Positions 51,046-60,654 of a stretch of DNA of 64,000 nt are shown in pieces (positions within the stretch are counted from its first letter, which is position 1; each line of letters opens with the position of its first letter). Source of the stretch: Deltaproteobacteria bacterium. Its GTDB lineage: Bacteria; Myxococcota_A; Polyangia; Polyangiales; Ga0077539. The DNA is taken from positions 1-64,000 of the forward strand of contig CANJUR010000017.1 of the NCBI GenBank assembly GCA_947477565.1. Reading direction: 5' to 3'. The position numbers and the translations under genes are program-made. Below the pieces are notes generated by a model. It did no database searches and was not told the DNA's origin. It worked only from the letters and a program-made list of their open reading frames with translations.

Positions 51046-51073
51046 TGTACAGACGACTACGCATCCCTGTCAA
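51046..51073 (-). promoter_or_regulatory. putative sigma-70-type promoter for the tRNA unit
   Basis: On the minus strand a perfect TTGACA (51073-51068) is followed after 16 bases by TGTACA (51051-51046), about 33 bases before the 5' end of tRNA-Gln. The -10 match is weak (3 of 6), but position and -35 fit a strong tRNA promoter. Confidence 0.5.
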
Positions 51074-51092
51074 CAATCTTTGCGACGTTTCT

Positions 51093-51950
51093 CTAATGCC
51101 CGTTTGCGGCGGCCCGGCGAGGCATGCGCAGCACCGTACGAACATAGCGTTCGAGTGCGTCCCAGCGCGTCGGATCGGCGTTGAGCAGCGACACCCCGTG
51201 GGCATTGGAGGCCGGCACCACGGCGCGCTCGACGGCGATGCCCGTCGCCTCCGTCGCCAACTTCGCTACGGCCGCGGCGCTCTCGACGTCACCCTCGCCC
51301 GCGATGATCCACGCCGTGCGCGCGGGCGCCGTCGGCAGCACCGCGTACGCCCGCATCGGAGCGAGCGCGTCGAGGCCGTGATACTCGATGCCCGGGGAGA
51401 TCATCGCGAGCCCGACGACCCGCTGCTCGTCCGCCAGGCCCGCGACGGCAGCCGATGCGCCGATGCTAGAGCCGACGACGACCACCGAGCGCGCGGCAAC
51501 CACATTGAAGAGGTAGCGCGCACCCGCCACTGCGTCGCGAGAGAGCCCTGCCCAGCGCGCCGGATCCTCCCCAAAACCCTCCCAGGTCTGCTGCTCGGAC
51601 TGCGGCCCTCGCACGCTGTCCCCGTGACCACGCAGGTCGAGCGAGAGCACCGTGACGGCGGGCGGCCGCCGTAGCCGATCGACCAGGGGCTGCCACTCCG
51701 CGCGGTTGGACCCGAGTTGATGCAGCAACAACACGGCGCCCGTCTGCCTCTCGGACCCGCGGGAGAGCGTACCGACCCACTGCCAGTGCTCCTCCGTCGT
51801 CGGCAGTTGCACCACCGCCGGACCGGGCCGCGCTGCGTCCCCCGGCCCCGCGTCCTCGCCGCTGTGCCGCCACCGTTGACAGCCACCGAGCAGCGACGCG
51901 GCGATCCACGAGCACGCCACGATCCGCTCTGCGCTTCGCATGGCGGTCAC
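51093..51950 (-). CDS. alpha/beta-hydrolase lipoprotein
   Basis: 285 residues. Lipobox LLGGC (around residue 24). The alpha/beta-hydrolase fold shows an HQLGSNRAEW oxyanion-type strand turn, SLDLRGHGDS, the nucleophile elbow GSSIGAS (Ser about 164), an acid candidate in IIAGEGDVES and a catalytic His in NAHGVSLL. The general class is serine esterase or lipase; the substrate is unknown. A second ATG three codons in (51941) is possible. Confidence 0.88.
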   Translation of the reverse strand: MTAMRSAERIVACSWIAASLLGGCQRWRHSGEDAGPGDAARPGPAVVQLPTTEEHWQWVGTLSRGSERQTGAVLLLHQLGSNRAEWQPLVDRLRRPPAVTVLSLDLRGHGDSVRGPQSEQQTWEGFGEDPARWAGLSRDAVAGARYLFNVVAARSVVVVGSSIGASAAVAGLADEQRVVGLAMISPGIEYHGLDALAPMRAYAVLPTAPARTAWIIAGEGDVESAAAVAKLATEATGIAVERAVVPASNAHGVSLLNADPTRWDALERYVRTVLRMPRRAAANGH

Positions 51951-52009
51951 TCTACCCTCGCGACCGACGGCTTGCGACCGCGAGCGTCGCGGCCCTATCG
52001 TTCGCGGCG

Positions 52010-52744
52010 ATGAACCGCACCGCCGCTGCCCTCGTGATCGGCAATGAGCTGCTCAGCGGCAAGGTGCACGAATCCAACACGCTCACGCTCGCGCGCGCGC
52101 TCCGCCCGCTCGGCATCGAACTACGCCGCGTCGTGGTGATTCCCGATGAGGTCGAATTGATCGCTGCGGAGATCAACAGCCTGCGGTTGACGCACGACTT
52201 CGTGTTCACCTCAGGGGGTGTTGGCCCCACTCACGACGACGTCACCGTCGCGGGCATCGCCCTCGGTTTGGGACGCCAGGTGGTGCGTGACTCCACGATC
52301 GAGGCGCTGCTCCGCGAGCACTACGGCGACCGCATCACCGAGGGCCACCTCCGCATGGCCGACGTGGTGGAGGGAACCGAGCGCTACCCGGGCAACTCAC
52401 CCACGTGGCCGACCATGGTGCTGGGTAACGTCTTCGTGCTGCCGGGAGTCCCGCAGATCTTTGCGCTGAAGCTGGACGGCCTGCTCCCGCGACTGCGCGG
52501 GGCTGAGGCGCCGTTCGTCCTGCGCAGCGTCGATTGCGCCATCGATGAGGGTCCGTTGAAGCCGTTCCTTGATGCAGTGGTGGCTCGCTTCGGCGACGTG
52601 TCCGTGGGGAGCTACCCCCACTGGGGCGACGACGACCACCGCGTGCGCGTCACCTTTGACGGGCGCGACCTTGCCCGCGTCACAGAAGCGCATGCGTCGT
52701 TCATCCAGGAGATCCCGCCCGCGTGGGTAGTGCGAAGCGATTGA
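52010..52744 (+). CDS. CinA-like molybdopterin-binding-domain protein
   Basis: 244 residues. The MoCF-binding (MoaB/MogA-like) fold of the CinA N-terminal family is clear: ALVIGNELLSGKVHESNT, RRVVVIPDEVELIAAEI and TSGGVGPTHDDVTVAGIA. The C-terminal nicotinamide-nucleotide amidase domain of full-length CinA is absent, as in the short COG1058 proteins. Cytoplasmic. It is divergent from the hydrolase gene, about 60 bases apart. Confidence 0.9.
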   Translation: MNRTAAALVIGNELLSGKVHESNTLTLARALRPLGIELRRVVVIPDEVELIAAEINSLRLTHDFVFTSGGVGPTHDDVTVAGIALGLGRQVVRDSTIEALLREHYGDRITEGHLRMADVVEGTERYPGNSPTWPTMVLGNVFVLPGVPQIFALKLDGLLPRLRGAEAPFVLRSVDCAIDEGPLKPFLDAVVARFGDVSVGSYPHWGDDDHRVRVTFDGRDLARVTEAHASFIQEIPPAWVVRSD

Positions 52745-52798
52745 ACCCGCACCCGCGCTCCGTTGTCTCGTGATGCCGTTGTGGTACGAACCGCTCTC

Positions 52799-53338
52799 AT
52801 GAAGCGCTTCGCTCTATTCACTGTCTTCGCCGCCGTCGGGTGCCTCCGCGAGCCGCCGCCGGGCGAGCCCGCCCCTGCGCCGCTTGTGCAGCCCGAGACG
52901 CACGCCGCGCACGACCCCACTCCCACTCCCACTCCGCCGGCCGTCACTCCGCCGACCCCAAACACCCCCGCGCCGAGCGTGGCGGCGACGCAGTTGGGCG
53001 CACCGATCACCGTCACGCAAAGCACTCCTCTCGCCGCCATCGTAGCGGCCCAGGCGCACTTCTCGGGGCAGACCGTTCGGGTGGAGGGCACCGTCACCGC
53101 CGTATGCCAGTCGCGCGGATGCTGGATGCAACTCACCGACAACGACCAGCGCGTGCACATCAAGATGCACGGTCACTCGTTCTTCGTTCCGCGCACGGCC
53201 TCAGGGCACCACGCGCGGGTGCAGGGGATCGTAGTTTCGGGCAACCCCAACGGGCACTGCGAGCAAGAGGCCGCCGCGGCGACGGGGCAACCCGTGGCGC
53301 GCCTTGAACTCGACGCGACCGGCGTCGAACTCGACTGA
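52799..53338 (+). CDS. DUF4920-like lipoprotein
   Basis: 179 residues from the ATG at 52799. Lipobox AAVGC, then a Pro/Thr-rich spacer (TPTPTPPAVTPPTPNTPAP), then an OB-fold-like domain of about 110 residues with the DUF4920 signature: SGQTVRVEGTVTAVCQSRGCWMQL, VHIKMHGHSFFVP and ARVQGIVVSG. The CxxxGCW motif and adjacent His residues could bind metal or heme, but the function is not established. It follows the CinA-like gene by 54 bases. Confidence 0.85.
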   Translation: MKRFALFTVFAAVGCLREPPPGEPAPAPLVQPETHAAHDPTPTPTPPAVTPPTPNTPAPSVAATQLGAPITVTQSTPLAAIVAAQAHFSGQTVRVEGTVTAVCQSRGCWMQLTDNDQRVHIKMHGHSFFVPRTASGHHARVQGIVVSGNPNGHCEQEAAAATGQPVARLELDATGVELD

Positions 53339-53459
53339 CAGGTTCGGGCCGGCCCAGCCGACGCTCTGCTTCATTGCGAGGCTGTGAAATCCCCCCCCCC
53401 AACGGGATCTCCAATCTCACCTCATGGCCGCTGCCGCCGACATCGACCACCGGGGACAT

Positions 53460-54845
53460 TCACTTCGGGATGTTCCATCCGCCGACCTTGTCCACAAGGC
53501 GATCGGCCTCGGTGGGGCCCCACGTGCCTGGCTTGTACTCGTACACCGGCCCGGTCGAGCGCAGCACCGGTTCGACGATCGCCCACGCCGCCTCAACCAC
53601 GTCCTGCCGCGCGAAGAGCGTCGCTTCGCCCATCATCGCGTCGCCGAGCAGGCGCTCGTAGGCGTCCATGCTCCCGCCCGCGCCCGGCGCCGGCTCCTCG
53701 ACCATCGATAGTTCCCGCTGCTCGCCGACCATCTCCTCGCCGTGGCGCTTCACCCTCGCACCGATGCCGATGCCGACCGCTGGGCTCAACCGAAAGCGCA
53801 CGACATTTCCCATCGAAGGCGCCGCCTCGTTGAAGACCACCTGCGGCGGGTTCTTCAGTTCCACGGTGACCTCCGTGCAAGTGGCCGCGAGCGACTTGCC
53901 CGCGCGCACATAGAAAGGAACGCCCTGCCAACGCCACGAATCGACGAAGAGTTGCAGCACCGCGTAGGTCGGCACCTTCGAGTCCGGTGCGACGCCAGGC
54001 TCATCGCGGTATCCCTTGAACTGCCCTCGCACGACGTCCTCCTCGGACATCGGGCGCACCGTGCGCAACACCTTCGCCTGCTCGTCGCGAATCGCCTCGG
54101 AGTACGCCGATGACGGCGCCTCCATGGTCAGGTAGCTGACGATCTGCAGCAGGTGGTTCTGCATCACATCGCGGATCACCCCGGTTTCTTCATAGAACTT
54201 CCCGCGGCCGGTCACGCCGAAGCTCTCGGCCATGGTGATCTGCACGTTCTCGACGTAGTGGCGGTTCCACACGGGCTCGAGAAAGGCGTTGGCGAAGCGG
54301 AAATACAGGATGTTCTGCACCGCCTCCTTACCCAGGTAGTGATCGATCCGGAAGATCGACGACTCTGGGAAGGCATTGCGCAGCGTGGCGTTGAGGCTCC
54401 TCGCCGACGCAAGGTCGCGACCGAAGGGCTTCTCAACAATTACGCGGCCGTTCTCGGTGCACCCGGCGGCGGCGAGGTGATCGACCACCAGCGGAAACAT
54501 GCTCGGAGGAATGGCGAGGTAGTGAGCGGGACGGACCGCATCGCCCATGGCCGCGCGCAGCCGGGTGAAGGTGTCCGGGTCGCCGTAGTCGCCATCGACG
54601 TACCGCAAGAGCGACACGAGCCTGGGAAAGGCGATCGGGTCGAGGCCCCCGTGCTCGGTCACGCTGGCGCGCGCACGTTCGATGAACTGATCGAGGTTCC
54701 AGCCCGATTTGGCGACGCCGACGATGGGCACATCGAGTCGGCCGCGTCGCACGAGCGACTGCAATGCAGGGAAGATCTTCTTGTAGGCGAGGTCACCCGT
54801 CGCCCCGAAGAAGATCAGGGCGTCCGAGCGGGGCTTGTCACTCAC
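53460..54845 (-). CDS. zwf: glucose-6-phosphate 1-dehydrogenase
   Basis: 461 residues. First enzyme of the oxidative pentose-phosphate pathway; oxidises glucose 6-phosphate to 6-phosphogluconolactone with reduction of NADP+. NADP-binding fingerprint [10 protein letters not shown] (14-23), [11 protein letters not shown] and the active-site block [13 protein letters not shown] (about 167-179) are intact, with [15 protein letters not shown] further on. The start is a GTG at 54845 with AAGGAG at 54861-54856 (minus strand). A GC-rich hairpin immediately upstream overlaps this ribosome-binding site. It lies 70 bases after aspS in the same direction. Confidence 0.97.
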   Translation of the reverse strand: MSDKPRSDALIFFGATGDLAYKKIFPALQSLVRRGRLDVPIVGVAKSGWNLDQFIERARASVTEHGGLDPIAFPRLVSLLRYVDGDYGDPDTFTRLRAAMGDAVRPAHYLAIPPSMFPLVVDHLAAAGCTENGRVIVEKPFGRDLASARSLNATLRNAFPESSIFRIDHYLGKEAVQNILYFRFANAFLEPVWNRHYVENVQITMAESFGVTGRGKFYEETGVIRDVMQNHLLQIVSYLTMEAPSSAYSEAIRDEQAKVLRTVRPMSEEDVVRGQFKGYRDEPGVAPDSKVPTYAVLQLFVDSWRWQGVPFYVRAGKSLAATCTEVTVELKNPPQVVFNEAAPSMGNVVRFRLSPAVGIGIGARVKRHGEEMVGEQRELSMVEEPAPGAGGSMDAYERLLGDAMMGEATLFARQDVVEAAWAIVEPVLRSTGPVYEYKPGTWGPTEADRLVDKVGGWNIPK

Positions 54846-54856
54846 GTAGGCACTAC

Positions 54857-54888
54857 TCCTTCCGTGAGGGGTTATTCCCCACGGAGGC
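54857..54888 (-). promoter_or_regulatory. hairpin overlapping the zwf ribosome-binding site
   Basis: On the minus strand CCTCCGTGGGG can pair, with bulges, with CCCCTCACGGAAGG around an AATAA loop. The right arm contains the GGAAGG part of the zwf Shine-Dalgarno sequence. There is no T-tract, so translational masking is as likely as termination after aspS. Confidence 0.4.
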
Positions 54889-54915
54889 GCAGCGACTCGG
54901 GATTGGTCGTTGCGC

Positions 54916-56805
54916 CTACGGCTTGATGTCTCGCTTTACGTGGAGTTCGGCAAGCTGGGCGTCGGAGACCGCGTTGGGGGCGTCGGTCATGAGGTCCGTG
55001 GCGCGCTGGGTCTTCGGGAAGGCCACGACGTCGCGGATGCTCTCGGCGCCCGAAAACAACATCACGACGCGGTCCCACCCGATGGCGATGCCGCCGTGCG
55101 GGGGCGCACCGAACTTCAGCGCGTCGAGCAGAAACCCGAACTTCGCCCTCGCCTCGTCGTCGGCGATGCCGAGCGCGCGAAACACCTTCGCCTGCACCTC
55201 CGGATCGTGCAGCCGCACGGAGCCGCCCGCGATCTCGAAGCCGTTGAGAACGAGGTCGTAGCGGTGACAAAGCACCTTCCCCTGGTCGCTCTCCAGGTAC
55301 TGCACGCAGTCGTCATGCGGGCGCGTGAAGGCGTGGTGCGCGGCGGCCCAACCGTGGGTCTCCTCGTCGTATTCGAAGAGGGGCGGATCAACGACCCAGA
55401 GGAAATTCCAGTCGTTGTTAGTGCCGTACTCCGGGATGAGCTTGAGCCTGCGCCCGAGGTGCAGCCGCAGGTTGGCCATCACCGTGTGCACCATCGAGGC
55501 AGCACCGAACTGGAACAGCAGCAGGTCGCCCGGCCTGGCGCCGGTGAGGTCGTTGACCGCCGCGCGAAACTCCGCCGTCGCGGTCTTCGCGAGCGCCGAC
55601 TGCGTCCACGATCCGTCCTCTGCGACGCGAGCGCGGGCGAGACCACTGGCACCCATGCCCTTGCAGAACTCCTCCAACTTATCGACATCCGCGCGCGACA
55701 GCGTGGCGCTCGCGGGCACCACCATCGCCTTGACGATCCGCCGCGGAACCTCCCGACGATCTTCACCCGAGAGGTACCCCTCGGCGACCTCCGCGAGCAT
55801 CGGGACGCCGCCGCCCTTGTGATCGATTACGAGCCCGGTAAGGTCGGTGTGAGCGAGGCCGAAGCGCAGGTCGGGCTTGTCGTTTCCGTACTTCTCCATC
55901 GACTCCGCGAAGCGCATCCGGGGGAATTTCCCCTCGGGATAACGATCGCGCAGGTCGGTGCCGAAGACCGTCTGCCACACCGCGAAGAGCAGTCCCTCGA
56001 CGATGGTGAAGATGTCCTCCTGCGTGACAAACGACATCTCGATGTCCACCTGCGTGAACTCCGGCTGCCGATCGATGCGCAGGTCTTCGTCGCGGAAGCA
56101 GCGCGTGATCTGGAAGTACCGATCGAAGCCCGCGACCATGTACAGCTGCTTGAAAAGCTGCGGGCTCTCCGCGAGCGCGTAGAACTTCCCCGGGTGGATG
56201 CGTGAGGGGACGAGGAAGTTGCGCGCGCCACCGGGCGTGTACTTCACGAGCACCGGCGTCTCTAGTTCGAGGAAGCCGTTCTCATCGAGGAAGCGCCGAG
56301 CGGTCTGGTTCATCTTCGAGCGCGTACGAAGCACCCGCTGGAGCTTCGGCCGACGCAGGTCGATGTACCGAAACGCGAGGCGCTTCTCCTCGCTGGTCTG
56401 CACGTCATCGGCAATCTCGAAGGGTGGCGTCTCGGCCTTGTTGAAGACCACCGCCTCGTGCACCACGACCTCGACCTCGCCGGTCGCCATGGTGGCGTTG
56501 TGCGCGGAGACCATCGCGCCTTGCTTCTTGGAGAACTGCATCCCGCGGTCGCGCACGACGCCGCGGATGCCGATCACCCACTCGCCGCGCATCGTCGTCG
56601 CGACTGCGGTGGCCTCGGGGTGCGCGTCGGGGTCGAAGACCAGCTGCGTGATGCCGTCCCGATCGCGAATGTCGATGAAGCGGAAGTTGCCGAAGTCCCG
56701 AGAGACCTGCACCCACCCGAACAGCACGACCTCGCTGCCGACATCCTTTGCGCGCAACCCGCCGCACGAGTGCGTGCGCTTCAACTCTTCAATGAACCTG
56801 GCCAC
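54916..56805 (-). CDS. aspS: aspartyl-tRNA synthetase
   Basis: 629 residues, bacterial-type AspRS: N-terminal OB anticodon-binding domain, class II catalytic core with inserted GAD domain. Motif 2 is [20 protein letters not shown] and motif 3 is [16 protein letters not shown]. The flipping-loop and substrate segment reads [21 protein letters not shown], with TPGGARNF where most family members have TPEGARDY. In the OB domain the position that is His in many non-discriminating and Leu in discriminating enzymes appears to be Phe (SRDFGN), so tRNA-Asn use cannot be predicted. The start is an ATG with AAGGAGAG about 8 bases upstream. Confidence 0.96.
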   Translation of the reverse strand: MARFIEELKRTHSCGGLRAKDVGSEVVLFGWVQVSRDFGNFRFIDIRDRDGITQLVFDPDAHPEATAVATTMRGEWVIGIRGVVRDRGMQFSKKQGAMVSAHNATMATGEVEVVVHEAVVFNKAETPPFEIADDVQTSEEKRLAFRYIDLRRPKLQRVLRTRSKMNQTARRFLDENGFLELETPVLVKYTPGGARNFLVPSRIHPGKFYALAESPQLFKQLYMVAGFDRYFQITRCFRDEDLRIDRQPEFTQVDIEMSFVTQEDIFTIVEGLLFAVWQTVFGTDLRDRYPEGKFPRMRFAESMEKYGNDKPDLRFGLAHTDLTGLVIDHKGGGVPMLAEVAEGYLSGEDRREVPRRIVKAMVVPASATLSRADVDKLEEFCKGMGASGLARARVAEDGSWTQSALAKTATAEFRAAVNDLTGARPGDLLLFQFGAASMVHTVMANLRLHLGRRLKLIPEYGTNNDWNFLWVVDPPLFEYDEETHGWAAAHHAFTRPHDDCVQYLESDQGKVLCHRYDLVLNGFEIAGGSVRLHDPEVQAKVFRALGIADDEARAKFGFLLDALKFGAPPHGGIAIGWDRVVMLFSGAESIRDVVAFPKTQRATDLMTDAPNAVSDAQLAELHVKRDIKP

Positions 56806-56869
56806 GACCGCTCTCCTTCACACCGTCACCAACACCGCGAAATGCAGCGGGCGCAGCACCATACACCAT

Positions 56870-57928
56870 TCAACCGAGGGTCGAGTCGCCGAGGGTGAGC
56901 ACGGGTCCCGCGAGCGGCAGTTCAAGGATGAAGCGCGTCCCCGTGGAGCCTGTCTCGACGACCATGGTCCCCTGGTGTTCGGTCACGATGCGATACGCAA
57001 TCGCGAGCCCGAGGCCTGTACCGCCGCGCCCCTGCCGTGTGGTCACGTACGGCTCGTAGAGGCGCGCCATCACCGACTCGTCGATGCCACCTCCGTTGTC
57101 CTCGACGGTGAGTTTCAGCGTTCGCTCGCCGGGGTATTCCGCCGCGACGCGCACCCACGCCGCCCCGAGTGCGGGATCCCTCGCGACGCGCTCATCGACC
57201 GCGAAGACCGCGTTGCCCACGAGGTTGATGAGCACCTGCGTAAGCTGGTCGCGATCGGCCCGCAGCGTCGGCAGGTCTGCTTCGAGTTCGCAGCGCACCA
57301 CCGCGGTCGAGGCGCGGTGCAGGTCGGTCACGTGTCGTAGCAACTCGCCGACATCGACGGGCTCCGGCCGTGGCCGCGGCATGCGCGCAAACTGCGAGAA
57401 CGCGTCGAGCAGCCGCCGCAGCCGCTCGACCTCCTCGAGCACGATGGCGGTCTCCTCCTCGAACAGCTCCTCGAAGAGTTGCGGATCACGCACCCGCGCC
57501 TTGCGCAGGCTCTCCACCGCGAGGCGAATGGGCGTGAGGGGGTTCTTGATTTCGTGGGCCATCTGCCGCGCGATGTCGCGCCAGGCTGCGAGCCGCTCGG
57601 CCCGCCGCGAGCGCTTCTCCGCGACCGCGAGAGCGTCGGTCATCCGGTTGAAGGCCACTGCGAGGCGCTGCGCATCCGCGTCGTCCCCGCCAAGCGACAC
57701 TCGCACACCGCGCTCCCCCTGGGCCACCCGCTCGGCGGCCTCGGCGAAGGGCGCGAGCGCCGACGGCGGACGCTGGAAGAGCACCCAGGCCAACCCGAGA
57801 ATGCATCCGAACGACCCCGCGGCCACCGGGACGATGAAGCCCTCGAGGGCGCCCAGCAGCGTCGCGACGATCGCCGGAATCACCGCGAGAACGAGCGCGA
57901 GAGTCCGGCCGCCTGATCTCGCGCTCAC
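56870..57928 (-). CDS. NtrY-like membrane histidine kinase
   Basis: 352 residues. Two N-terminal TM segments (about 8-30 and 33-50), a HAMP-like region (FAEAAERVAQGERGVRVSLGG), HisKA with H in QMAHEIKNPLTPIRLAVESL, and HATPase_c with N box (NLVGNAVFAVDE), G1 (VEDNGGGIDES) and G2 (GTGLGLAIAYRIV). The layout and H-box are as in the C-terminal half of NtrY-family kinases. No sensor domain lies between the TMs, and no response-regulator gene is adjacent in the window. It lies 64 bases upstream of aspS in the same direction. Confidence 0.9.
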   Translation of the reverse strand: MSARSGGRTLALVLAVIPAIVATLLGALEGFIVPVAAGSFGCILGLAWVLFQRPPSALAPFAEAAERVAQGERGVRVSLGGDDADAQRLAVAFNRMTDALAVAEKRSRRAERLAAWRDIARQMAHEIKNPLTPIRLAVESLRKARVRDPQLFEELFEEETAIVLEEVERLRRLLDAFSQFARMPRPRPEPVDVGELLRHVTDLHRASTAVVRCELEADLPTLRADRDQLTQVLINLVGNAVFAVDERVARDPALGAAWVRVAAEYPGERTLKLTVEDNGGGIDESVMARLYEPYVTTRQGRGGTGLGLAIAYRIVTEHQGTMVVETGSTGTRFILELPLAGPVLTLGDSTLG

Positions 57929-58164
57929 GGCTGGGCGTCCTCGATGGAGTTGCTCTGCGACCGCGGGCCTCGTCGCCTCAAGAAACCCGCCGAGTACATC
58001 CCACGAGCGGGTCTTCTGAGTGCCGTCATGGGACGTCGAAGTAGCAGATTTCCCCGGCCCCGGGACAGAGGCCTGAGACGCGCCGAGCGCCTCTTCAAAG
58101 GGACGCCCGGTGGCTTCCCATCGAAACGTCGCGACCGTGCGCGGAGCATGATAAATGGTCGATC
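57929..58164. other. intergenic stretch between divergent genes
   Basis: 236 bp between the histidine kinase and the esterase starts. Open frames on both strands are short and Arg/Pro-rich, with no recognisable domain. The region should contain both promoters; nothing else could be identified. Confidence 0.5.
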
Positions 58165-58899
58165 GTGAGCGCTCGTCACCTCCTCCTCGATAGCCCCGCG
58201 ATGGGGCGTAAGGTTCATCTCTGGTGCTTCGGCGAAGTCGGTCGGCCGCTGATCGTCTTTCCCTCCAACGCCGGCGTGGCGCACGAGTGGCAGCGGAGCG
58301 GAATGATCGACGCTCTGGCGCCGCTACTCTCTGAAGGGCGGGTCAAGATCTACTGTCCTGAGACCAACGTCTCGCAGACCTTCTCGGGGCGCGGCAGCCT
58401 CGACGAGCGCATGGCTCAGCACCACGCGTACGAGCGGTTTGTTCTTGAAACGCTGGTGCCCTTCATCCGGAGTGATTGTCAATCACCAGAGGCTCCGATG
58501 GTCGCCACGGGATGCAGCGTCGGCGCTCTCTATGCGTCGCTGTTTGTACTGAAACACCCGGAGACTTTCCCGCAGGCGCTGTGCCTGTCCGGGCGTTACC
58601 GCACGAGTCGGTTCTTCGACGGCGCATCGAACACCGAGGTCTATTACAACGATCCACTGGCGTTTCTGCCCAACCTGGAGGGCGCGCCGCTCGCGCGGGT
58701 TCGCCGCCAGGCTCACCTTACGGTCATCGTGGGCCGCGGCGCGCACGAGGACGGTTGCATCAGCGAAACCGCGGAGTTGGGCACGTGGCTGCAGCGCAAG
58801 CAGATCCCCCACCATGTGGCGTTCTGGGGCCGGGACAGCGGCCACAGCTACACCTGGTGGCGTAAGCAGGCCTTCCAATACCTGAATCAGATCTTCTGA
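58165..58899 (+). CDS. esterase-D/PHB-depolymerase-like alpha/beta hydrolase
   Basis: 244 residues from a GTG. The putative-esterase family pattern is seen: LIVFPSNAGVAHEWQRSGM, IYCPETNVSQTFSG, nucleophile elbow ATGCSVGALYASLF (Ser about 116), LCLSGRYRTSRFFDG, an acid in VGRGAHEDGC and a catalytic His in GHSYTWWRKQ. Cytoplasmic; no leader. The IS4-family element begins within about six bases after its stop codon, so the coding sequence is intact but any terminator is separated from it. Confidence 0.88.
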   Translation: MSARHLLLDSPAMGRKVHLWCFGEVGRPLIVFPSNAGVAHEWQRSGMIDALAPLLSEGRVKIYCPETNVSQTFSGRGSLDERMAQHHAYERFVLETLVPFIRSDCQSPEAPMVATGCSVGALYASLFVLKHPETFPQALCLSGRYRTSRFFDGASNTEVYYNDPLAFLPNLEGAPLARVRRQAHLTVIVGRGAHEDGCISETAELGTWLQRKQIPHHVAFWGRDSGHSYTWWRKQAFQYLNQIF

Positions 58900-58902
58900 G
58901 CC

Positions 58903-60450
58903 CAGAGATCCTGACCACTCAACGTTGGTTGGATGAGCGCGTCCACCGCGTCATGAGTTGCCTTGGTCGAGGAGCTTCTTGGTCGAGAAGTGAGGAGTGT
59001 TCTTGAAGCGAGTGCGCTTCGGAACGGGCTTCTTCGGCCCGCGCTTCGCCTTCTTGATCGTCGCCAGTGGGATGTGCCGGACGATCTCGACGAGCAGTTT
59101 CGCGAGCTCCGCCACGGGCATGCGGCGAAACGGCTCCCAGTCCTTGTCCTCCAGCAGTGTGTCGAGGCCGCCCACGTCGGCGCGCGCCTGATGAACGAGG
59201 TGATAGCCCGAGACCTGCTCCTGCACGACCGTCTCGCCATGCACCGCGCGCAGCGCCCCGTGCACCACTGACAGCGTGTTGTACGCCATCACGCCGACGC
59301 AGAACCCCAGTAGCGCCGCGCGCGGATCGCCCAGCGTGTCGATCTCCGACTCCAGCCACGACGCCAGGTGACCGAACGCGGTCTCGATTCGCCAGCGCGC
59401 CGAGTACGCATTCGCGACGGCCGTCGCACTCGCTGTCTCGGCGGGAATCGTCGTGACGATATGCAGTTCCGAATCACCGTCTCGGGTCGGGGTGTCGAGC
59501 ACGAGCGTGATGCGCCGCGCCGGGAGCTTCGCCCCGTCGGCGCCCTCGACCACGATCGCCTCCTCGAATACCTGTCCGGTCGGAAGCCGGCCCTGCGCGG
59601 TGCGCGCTCCGGCAGGGCTCCACGGTAGGTGGGCGTGCTCCCGGATGACACTCACGGCGTGACGCTCCGCGATGCCGAACAGGATCGGCGTCGTGCAGAA
59701 GTTGCGGTCGGCGATCAGGCAATCGCCGGCCTCGACGTGGGCGAGCAAGTCGGGCGTGAGGCTACGCTCCTGGGCGTGGCCGTCCTCGCAGGGGATGGTG
59801 GCGGTGACGAGCATGACGTCGGGCTCCAGGATGGCCAGACACAGGCCGGGGAGCGGCCCGGCGGCGCATCCCCAGAGCACGCTGAGCCGGCGCTCGGTGT
59901 GGGCCAGGTGGGCGCCGTCGACGATCTTGAGGCGATAGCCCGGAAGGACGGGCGTCCGCGTGCCGCCCGTCGCCTCGATCAACGCGCGGGCCTTGCGAGC
60001 GGAGTGCTCGACGAGCGCGGCCGCGATGGGCGTCTCGGTGGCGTTGAGCTTGTTGTAGAAGGCGGTGCGAGTGACCGGGAGCGCCGCGCCAAGGGCGAGG
60101 ATCCCGGCGTTGACCGAGGGCACCGTCCGCGTGACGACCGCCACCATGACATCGACGACCGTCGAGAAGTGCAGGGTCTTGTCGTACTGGGCCTGCCGCG
60201 TCACCTCGAAGACGGCGTCGATCTCAGGGGCCGCGAAGGTGTGCTCCAGGCTCAAGCGGACCGCGAAGGCGATCGGCGCACGCACCTCGTAGCGGTCGAG
60301 AACCTGTTGGACGAACGGGGTGAGCGTGGGAATCGAGTGCATCGTGCGCCCGACCGTAGATCAACAAGAGCTCTCGCGGATCCCCTCGCAGCCGAGGCGG
60401 CGGAAAACGCGTCACACCAGCACTTCAAACCAACGTGGACAGGGATACTG
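58903..60450 (-). mobile_element. IS4-family insertion sequence
   Basis: About 1.55 kb enclosing one transposase. Imperfect terminal inverted repeats are readable: the left end CAGAGATCCTGACCA with CAACGTTGGTT, and the right end (reverse complement) CAGTATCCCTGTCCACGTTG. The hexamer GCCCAG occurs as a direct repeat at 58900-58905 and 60451-60456, overlapping or flanking the left end, and may be part of the target duplication. The exact ends need comparison with other copies. Confidence 0.7.
58951..60342 (-). CDS. IS4-family DDE transposase
   Basis: 463 residues, apparently full length. DDE residues: D in IVDGAHLA (about 145), D in LIADRNFC (about 210) and E in the Y-(2)-R-(3)-E motif YSARWRIETAFGHL (about 320), diagnostic of the IS4 group. 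N- and C-terminal parts are intact (KRTRFKNTPHFSTKK near the end), so the element may still be active. It is convergent with the esterase gene. Confidence 0.92.
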   Translation of the reverse strand: MHSIPTLTPFVQQVLDRYEVRAPIAFAVRLSLEHTFAAPEIDAVFEVTRQAQYDKTLHFSTVVDVMVAVVTRTVPSVNAGILALGAALPVTRTAFYNKLNATETPIAAALVEHSARKARALIEATGGTRTPVLPGYRLKIVDGAHLAHTERRLSVLWGCAAGPLPGLCLAILEPDVMLVTATIPCEDGHAQERSLTPDLLAHVEAGDCLIADRNFCTTPILFGIAERHAVSVIREHAHLPWSPAGARTAQGRLPTGQVFEEAIVVEGADGAKLPARRITLVLDTPTRDGDSELHIVTTIPAETASATAVANAYSARWRIETAFGHLASWLESEIDTLGDPRAALLGFCVGVMAYNTLSVVHGALRAVHGETVVQEQVSGYHLVHQARADVGGLDTLLEDKDWEPFRRMPVAELAKLLVEIVRHIPLATIKKAKRGPKKPVPKRTRFKNTPHFSTKKLLDQGNS

Positions 60451-60654
60451 GCCCAGAACGCCACGCTGATGATGTCCCAGGACGCAATTGGCCATCACAC
60501 CGACTCCCCATCACAGAAGCGACCGAAGCGAAAATTATACGATATTCTGATTTGATTTCGGGCTGGTGTCCTACGCTGCGTGGGGCAGCACCGAGATACG
60601 ACGGTGAGTATCGTCGCCCTCCGTAAGGTGCAGACACAGAAAAGGAAGATCGCA

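Noticed and set aside
53391-53400. Run of ten C residues before the zwf terminus
   Set aside because: It lies between convergent genes with no reading-frame effect; it may be a sequencing-sensitive homopolymer but shows no further structure.
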